Below are positions 59,982 to 64,000 of a stretch of DNA of 64,000 bases, in pieces. Both the position numbers and the translations under genes were made by a program. Origin of the DNA: Pseudomonas maioricensis (GTDB taxonomy: Bacteria > Pseudomonadota > Gammaproteobacteria > Pseudomonadales > Pseudomonadaceae); assembly GCF_022790535.1 (NCBI RefSeq), contig NZ_LOHG01000016.1:24974-88973 (forward strand), written 5' to 3'. Under the pieces are notes generated by a model. That model was not told the origin of the DNA, did no database searches, and saw only the letters and a list, made by a program, of their open reading frames with translations. Each line of letters opens with the position of its first letter. The first letter of the stretch is position 1.

Positions 59982-61613
59982 ATGACTATGCGCAGCTTAT
60001 CCATCAGCCGAAGACTCTGGCTGATCCTCGTCGTCTCCGTACTGATGCTGTTTATCCTGGCAGCCGCCATGCTCAAACAGGTGCATACGGATCTTTATGC
60101 CGCCAAGGCGGAAAAGACCATGCACGTGGTGCAGAGCGCCAGTGGCATCCTGGAGTATTACCAAGGATTGGAAACAGCAGGCGCGCTAACCCGCGATGCA
60201 GCCCAGAAACAGGCGCTGGATGCTATTCGGGGCATGCGCTACAACAAGGACGATTACTTCTGGATCAACGATATGCGTCCAGTGATGATCATGCACCCCA
60301 TGAACGCCAAGCTGGTCGGTCAGGATTTGTCGGCGATAAAAGACCCGGACGGTTTCGCGGTGTTCAACGAAATGGTTGCCGTGGCCAAGGAAAAAGGCGC
60401 AGGCATGATCCAGTATCGCTGGCCCAAGCCAGGCGCCAGTGAGCCAGTGCGTAAAATCTCCTACGTCAAACTGTTCGCGCCTTGGGGGTGGATCCTGGGC
60501 TCAGGTGTGTACGTCGACGACGTTAAAGCAGAATTTCAGCAGCAGACAATCAATGCAGCGCTGTTTAGCCTGGCAATCATCGCGGTCATGGCCCTGCTGG
60601 TGATCCTCATCGCGCGCAGCATCGTCCGCCCTCTTCGCGATTCAGTACAAGCCATGGCCAATATTGCCAGTGGTGAAAGTGATCTGACGCGCACCCTGGA
60701 AACCCAGGGCAACGACGAAATCACTCAACTGGCCAGACATTTCAACGCCTTCACCGCCAAACTGCGCGGCGTCGTCACCCAATTGCAAGCGTCTGCCAAC
60801 GGCCTCGAAAAGGCATCCTCCGACCTGGGCATCAACGCTGAACAAGCTCAGGCTCGCAGCCAGCAACAGTCGCAGCAAATGGAGCTGGTGGCCACCGCCG
60901 TCAACGAGGTGACCTATGGCGTTCAGGATGTAGCCAAGAATGCAGAGCATGCCGCCAACGAAATGCGCGACGCCGAATCTCAGGCACATCAGGGCCAGGT
61001 CAACATCGACAGCAGCCTGCGCCAGATCGATCATTTGTCCGGCACGATCAATCAAGCGGTGGAAGTGATTCGCACGCTGTCTTCGGAAAGTACCCAAATC
61101 GGCGGCGTACTTGAGGTGATCAGCTCGATTGCCGAGCAGACCAACCTGCTGGCGCTGAACGCCGCGATCGAAGCGGCTCGGGCCGGGGAGCAAGGACGTG
61201 GCTTTGCGGTGGTGGCCGATGAGGTTCGCTTGCTGGCCCAACGCACCCAAAAGTCGACGGCCGAAATTCAGGGCATGATCGAGCGCTTGCAGACTCATTC
61301 TGATGCAGCGGTAAAAGTCATTGCCGACAGCAGCCGCTCGTCGCAGCTGACCATCGAGCAGGCCAATCAGGCCGGGCAAAGTCTGACGTCGATCAGCCAG
61401 GCGTTGCGCAACCTCAACAGCCTCAATGCATCGATTGCCAGCGCGACACTGCAGCAATCCCATGTGGTTGAAGACATCAACCAGAACGTTACCCAGGCGG
61501 CACAACTGTCGCAAAGCACCGCTATTGCAGCCGAGCAGTCCTCGGGAGCAAGCGCGCACTTGCGTGAGATGAGCGAGCAGTTGAATGGTTTGTTGAGGCA
61601 GTTCCGGGTTTAG
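59982..61613 (+). CDS. Methyl-accepting chemotaxis protein, single-Cache sensor
   Basis: A 543-residue chemoreceptor. Membrane span about 10-30, periplasmic sCache_2-type sensor (about 35-185, with YNKDDYFWINDMRPVMIMHP and YVKLFAPWGWILGSGVYVDD), second span about 190-212, HAMP, then the signalling domain with tip EQTNLLALNAAIEAARAGEQ. Such sensors bind small organic acids in other Pseudomonas (for example malate, or C2-C3 acids). CGGAG precedes the ATG, and a FliA promoter lies upstream, tying it to flagellar expression. Confidence 0.9.
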   Translation: MTMRSLSISRRLWLILVVSVLMLFILAAAMLKQVHTDLYAAKAEKTMHVVQSASGILEYYQGLETAGALTRDAAQKQALDAIRGMRYNKDDYFWINDMRPVMIMHPMNAKLVGQDLSAIKDPDGFAVFNEMVAVAKEKGAGMIQYRWPKPGASEPVRKISYVKLFAPWGWILGSGVYVDDVKAEFQQQTINAALFSLAIIAVMALLVILIARSIVRPLRDSVQAMANIASGESDLTRTLETQGNDEITQLARHFNAFTAKLRGVVTQLQASANGLEKASSDLGINAEQAQARSQQQSQQMELVATAVNEVTYGVQDVAKNAEHAANEMRDAESQAHQGQVNIDSSLRQIDHLSGTINQAVEVIRTLSSESTQIGGVLEVISSIAEQTNLLALNAAIEAARAGEQGRGFAVVADEVRLLAQRTQKSTAEIQGMIERLQTHSDAAVKVIADSSRSSQLTIEQANQAGQSLTSISQALRNLNSLNASIASATLQQSHVVEDINQNVTQAAQLSQSTAIAAEQSSGASAHLREMSEQLNGLLRQFRV

Positions 61614-61663
61614 CAACGGGCGCAAAAACCTGTGGGAGATTTCATGTTCGTGTGCAATCTCCC

Positions 61664-61755
61664 GTGGGAGCGAATTCATTCGCGAAAGGGACGGTACATC
61701 CGCAGCTTATGTATCGTCTGAAATACCGCCTTCCCGAATAAATTCGGTTCCACAG
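61664..61755. repeat. Degenerate REP inverted pair
   Basis: Left arm GTGGGAGCGAATTCATTCGC, right arm diverged (CCCGAATAAATTCGGTTCCAC); a further short GGGAGAT/ATCTCCC hairpin lies just before. Confidence 0.7.
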
Positions 61756-61851
61756 GTCCATCATGAGTTTGAGACCATAGCCAACCTGTGAGTGCAGGCC
61801 GGCCCCTGAAAATCTGCGTAGACTGCTCCGATCTTCAATTCGGAATCCATC

Positions 61852-62685
61852 ATGGACAGCACCATCAGCCGCCGCGAACAGTTACGCATTGTCATCTTCC
61901 AGACCGATACCCCTGCCGGAAGGCGCTTTGACAAGACGTTGCTGGTGGCCATCCTTTGCAGCCTGATTGTCGTCGTTCTCGACAGCATTCCCGCCGTCCA
62001 TACCCACTACGGAAACTGGCTGGCATACGCGGAATGGGCGTTCACTGCGGTATTCATCGTTGAATACCTGCTGCGCCTGTATTGCTCGCCACAGCCCATG
62101 AAATACGCATTTAGCTTCTACGGGCTGGTGGACCTGCTGGCTATCGTGCCCGGCATCCTCGCGATCTATTACAGCGATGCCCAATACCTGCTGATCGTGC
62201 GGGTAATCCGGATGCTGCGGATTTTCCGGGTACTCAAACTCAGCCCCTATCTGAAACAGGCCAATTACCTGCTATCGGCGCTGCGTGGCAGCAAACAGAA
62301 GATCATCGTGTTTCTGCTCAGCGTCTCTACACTGGTGGTGGTATTTGGCACGCTGATGTACGTGATCGAAGGTCCCGAGCATGGCTTCACCAGCATTCCG
62401 AAAGGCATCTATTGGGCCATTGTGACCCTGACCACCGTGGGCTACGGCGACATTGTGCCCAAAACGGCAGTCGGCCAGATGCTCTCGGCACTGGTGATGA
62501 TTACCGGTTACTCGATCATCGCCGTACCCACCGGGATCTTCACTGCCGAGCTGGCTACGGCCATGCGCGGCGAACAGCTCAAGCACGACTGCCCGGTGTG
62601 CGCCAAGAACAGTCACGAACACGGCGCGGCGTTTTGCTCGCGCTGCGGCAACGCGCTGTTCCCGCGGGTTGAAAATAAGGCATAA
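61852..62685 (+). CDS. Voltage-gated potassium channel with C-terminal zinc ribbon
   Basis: A 277-residue six-span ion channel. S4-like helix with Arg at every third position (IRVIRMLRIFRVLKL-type: VRVIRMLRIFRVLKL), selectivity filter TTVGYGD near 196-202, then a gate helix. After S6 a short cytosolic tail carries CPVC and CSRC, 18 residues apart, a zinc-ribbon that is not part of classical Kv channels. It probably tunes gating or assembly. Ribosome site is weak (GGAA). Single gene. Confidence 0.92.
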   Translation: MDSTISRREQLRIVIFQTDTPAGRRFDKTLLVAILCSLIVVVLDSIPAVHTHYGNWLAYAEWAFTAVFIVEYLLRLYCSPQPMKYAFSFYGLVDLLAIVPGILAIYYSDAQYLLIVRVIRMLRIFRVLKLSPYLKQANYLLSALRGSKQKIIVFLLSVSTLVVVFGTLMYVIEGPEHGFTSIPKGIYWAIVTLTTVGYGDIVPKTAVGQMLSALVMITGYSIIAVPTGIFTAELATAMRGEQLKHDCPVCAKNSHEHGAAFCSRCGNALFPRVENKA

Positions 62686-62699
62686 GCAAATGCCTTTTA
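62675..62699 (+). terminator. Weak terminator overlapping the channel stop
   Basis: GGCAT-AAGCAA-ATGCC followed by TTTT; the stop codon lies in the loop. Confidence 0.4.
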
Positions 62700-62744
62700 A
62701 GTCTTTAAGGGCGCATGCCTGCCCGGCTATAGTCGCGGGCACTA

Positions 62745-62800
62745 AGCCATTAACATCCGGCCATCAACATCTGGCCACCAACATCTGGCCATCAATGTCT
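62745..62800. repeat. Four tandem copies of a 14-bp unit
   Basis: Units AGCCATTAACATCC, GGCCATCAACATCT, GGCCACCAACATCT and GGCCATCAATGTCT lie end to end, finishing 26 bp before the sbp start codon. Confidence 0.85.
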
Positions 62801-62826
62801 GTAGATCCACAAAAAGGAATTGCGCA

Positions 62827-63825
62827 GTGAACAAACTTTTCGCCGCTTCGTTACTGGCCGCTGGCCTGGCTTTCGGCAGCGCGGCCCACGCCGCCCCGAC
62901 CTTGCTCAACGTGTCGTATGACGTTATGCGTGACTTCTACAAGGACTACAACGCTGCGTTCCAGAAGCACTGGCAAGCCGAGCACAAAGAAAACATCACT
63001 GTGCAGATGTCGTTTGGTGGCTCCAGCAAACAGGCACGCTCGGTGATCGACGGCCTGCCTGCTGACGTCATCACCATGAACATGGCCACCGACATCAATG
63101 CCTTGGCCGACAATGGCGAGCTGGTTCCCAAGAACTGGGTGACCCGCCTGCCGAACAACAGCGCACCGTTCACCTCGGCCACCGTGTTCATCGTCCGCAA
63201 AGGCAATCCAAAAGCGTTGAAGGACTGGCCCGATCTGATCAAGGACGGCGTAGAAGTCATCGTGCCAAACCCGAAAACCTCGGGTAACGGCCGCTACACC
63301 TACCTCTCGGCATGGGGCTACACCCTGAAGAATGGCGGTGATGAAGCGGCTGCCAAGCAGTTCGTGGGCAACCTGTTCAAACACGTACCGGTTCTGGATA
63401 CGGGCGGCCGTGGCGCAACCACGACCTTCATGACCAACCAGATCGGCGACGTGCTGATCACCTTTGAAAACGAAGCGGAAATGATCGCCCGCGAGTTCGG
63501 CCGTGACCAATTCGAAGTGGTCTATCCTAGCGTGTCCGCAGAAGCCGAACCGCCAGTGAGCGTGGTTGATAAAGTCGTCGACAAGAAGAACAGCCGTGCT
63601 GCAGCCGAGGAATACCTGAAATACCTGTGGTCCCCGGAAGGTCAGGAAATCGCCGCCAACAACTACCTGCGTCCACGCGACCCAGCGGTATTGGCGAAAT
63701 ACACTGATCGCTTTCCGAAGGTCGACTTTCTCTCTGTAGAGAAGACCTTTGGTGACTGGCGCACCGTGCAGAAAACCCACTTTGCTGATGGTGGGGTGTT
63801 TGATCAGATTTATACCGGTAAGTGA
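62827..63825 (+). CDS. sbp: Sulfate-binding periplasmic protein
   Basis: A 332-residue substrate-binding protein for the sulfate/thiosulfate ABC importer. Signal peptide cleaved after AHA (near 22); then LLNVSYDVMRDFYKDYN, SFGGSSKQARSVIDG and PKTSGNGRYTYLSAWGY, sulfate-contacting loops of the Sbp/CysP family. It starts with GTG and AAGGAA upstream. The terminator at 63844-63875 and a REP follow, so any cysTWA genes would be separate and lie outside the window. Confidence 0.95.
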   Translation: MNKLFAASLLAAGLAFGSAAHAAPTLLNVSYDVMRDFYKDYNAAFQKHWQAEHKENITVQMSFGGSSKQARSVIDGLPADVITMNMATDINALADNGELVPKNWVTRLPNNSAPFTSATVFIVRKGNPKALKDWPDLIKDGVEVIVPNPKTSGNGRYTYLSAWGYTLKNGGDEAAAKQFVGNLFKHVPVLDTGGRGATTTFMTNQIGDVLITFENEAEMIAREFGRDQFEVVYPSVSAEAEPPVSVVDKVVDKKNSRAAAEEYLKYLWSPEGQEIAANNYLRPRDPAVLAKYTDRFPKVDFLSVEKTFGDWRTVQKTHFADGGVFDQIYTGK

Positions 63826-63843
63826 TTCAGCTGGTTTGAAATG

Positions 63844-63875
63844 AAAAACGGCGACCTTGAGATCGCCGTTTTTTT
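63844..63875 (+). terminator. Terminator of sbp
   Basis: Stem AACGGCGA (63847-63854) with TCGCCGTT (63863-63870), followed by a run of T. Confidence 0.9.
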
Positions 63876-63898
63876 GTCTGAAGAAGCACAACCGCACG

Positions 63899-63951
63899 GT
63901 AGGAGCGCGCCTTGTGTCCACAACACACCGCTGTCGCGAAGCATACATAGG
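63899..63951. repeat. Degenerate single REP element
   Basis: GTAGGAGCGCGCCTTGTGTC resembles the REP head but no good inverted partner is present before the next element. Confidence 0.45.
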
Positions 63952-63953
63952 AC

Positions 63954-64000
63954 CTGTAGGAGCTGCCGAAGGCTGCGATCGCGGTGTACCAGGTGAAATG
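63954..64000. repeat. REP element cut by the window end
   Basis: A full left arm of the GTAGGAGCTGCCGAAGGCTG type begins at 63954; its inverted partner would lie beyond the window. Confidence 0.8.

Noticed and set aside
62851..63948. 365-residue minus-strand frame opposite sbp
   Set aside because: Antisense to the sulfate-binding protein and crosses its terminator.

Overview
The window is chromosomal DNA of a Pseudomonas, most likely from the fluorescens/syringae side of the genus. Reasons: core genes in typical Pseudomonas neighbourhoods (aroC-MFS-mtnBDC, prmB, folE; smc-zipA-ligA; xdhABC-guaD-urate genes), a Pseudomonas-only small family (DUF3509-like), and at least fifteen REP-type inverted repeats of the kinds common in this genus. 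I saw no rRNA, tRNA, CRISPR array, prophage or transposase.

Layout. 1-8.3 kb: partial ATP-grasp gene, a probable small RNA, RraB-like protein, an LtaS-type membrane phosphotransferase, spermidine synthase, a ZIP metal transporter and an ankyrin protein. 8.3-9.5 kb: DUF3509-like protein behind a possible sigma-54 promoter, and a LuxR-type regulator with no synthase nearby. 9.7-14 kb: aroC plus the methionine salvage genes mtnB, mtnD, mtnC with an embedded MFS transporter (minus strand). 14-21.4 kb: hydrolases, prmB, an Smr protein, a HigBA toxin-antitoxin pair inserted before folE, and a glutaredoxin-like protein. 21.4-32.4 kb: accessory enzymes, a MarR/aminotransferase divergent pair with two matching operators, a BenE transporter, an HBM-type chemoreceptor, an LD-carboxypeptidase, an exported unknown and a zinc peptidase. 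32.5-39.6 kb: ligA, zipA and smc on the minus strand.

39.6-57.4 kb is a nearly complete purine-catabolic island. A GntR regulator faces xdhA-xdhB-xdhC-guaD (guanine to xanthine to urate). Then come hiuH, puuE, uraD, alc, allA and puuD (urate to 5-hydroxyisourate, OHCU, allantoin, allantoate, ureidoglycolate, glyoxylate and urea), and a Tsx-like outer membrane channel for nucleosides. A 1357-residue toxin-like gene of the large Pseudomonas 'dermonecrotic toxin' type lies inside this island with no recognisable immunity gene. It is the most accessory-looking gene here.

57.5-64 kb: small unknown, DUF808 membrane protein, RutR-like TetR regulator, a single-Cache chemoreceptor behind a good FliA promoter, a voltage-gated potassium channel with a C-terminal zinc ribbon, and the sulfate-binding protein gene sbp preceded by a 14-bp tandem repeat.

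The points most worth following up are the large toxin-like gene, the structured RNA at about 395-604, a REP pair that has become the coding 3' end of xdhB, the RutR-like operator before the Tsx-like gene, the repeat clusters flanking higBA, and the paired GTCAA-N5-TTGAC operators. All family names come from reading the sequence and from memory of the families; no search was run.
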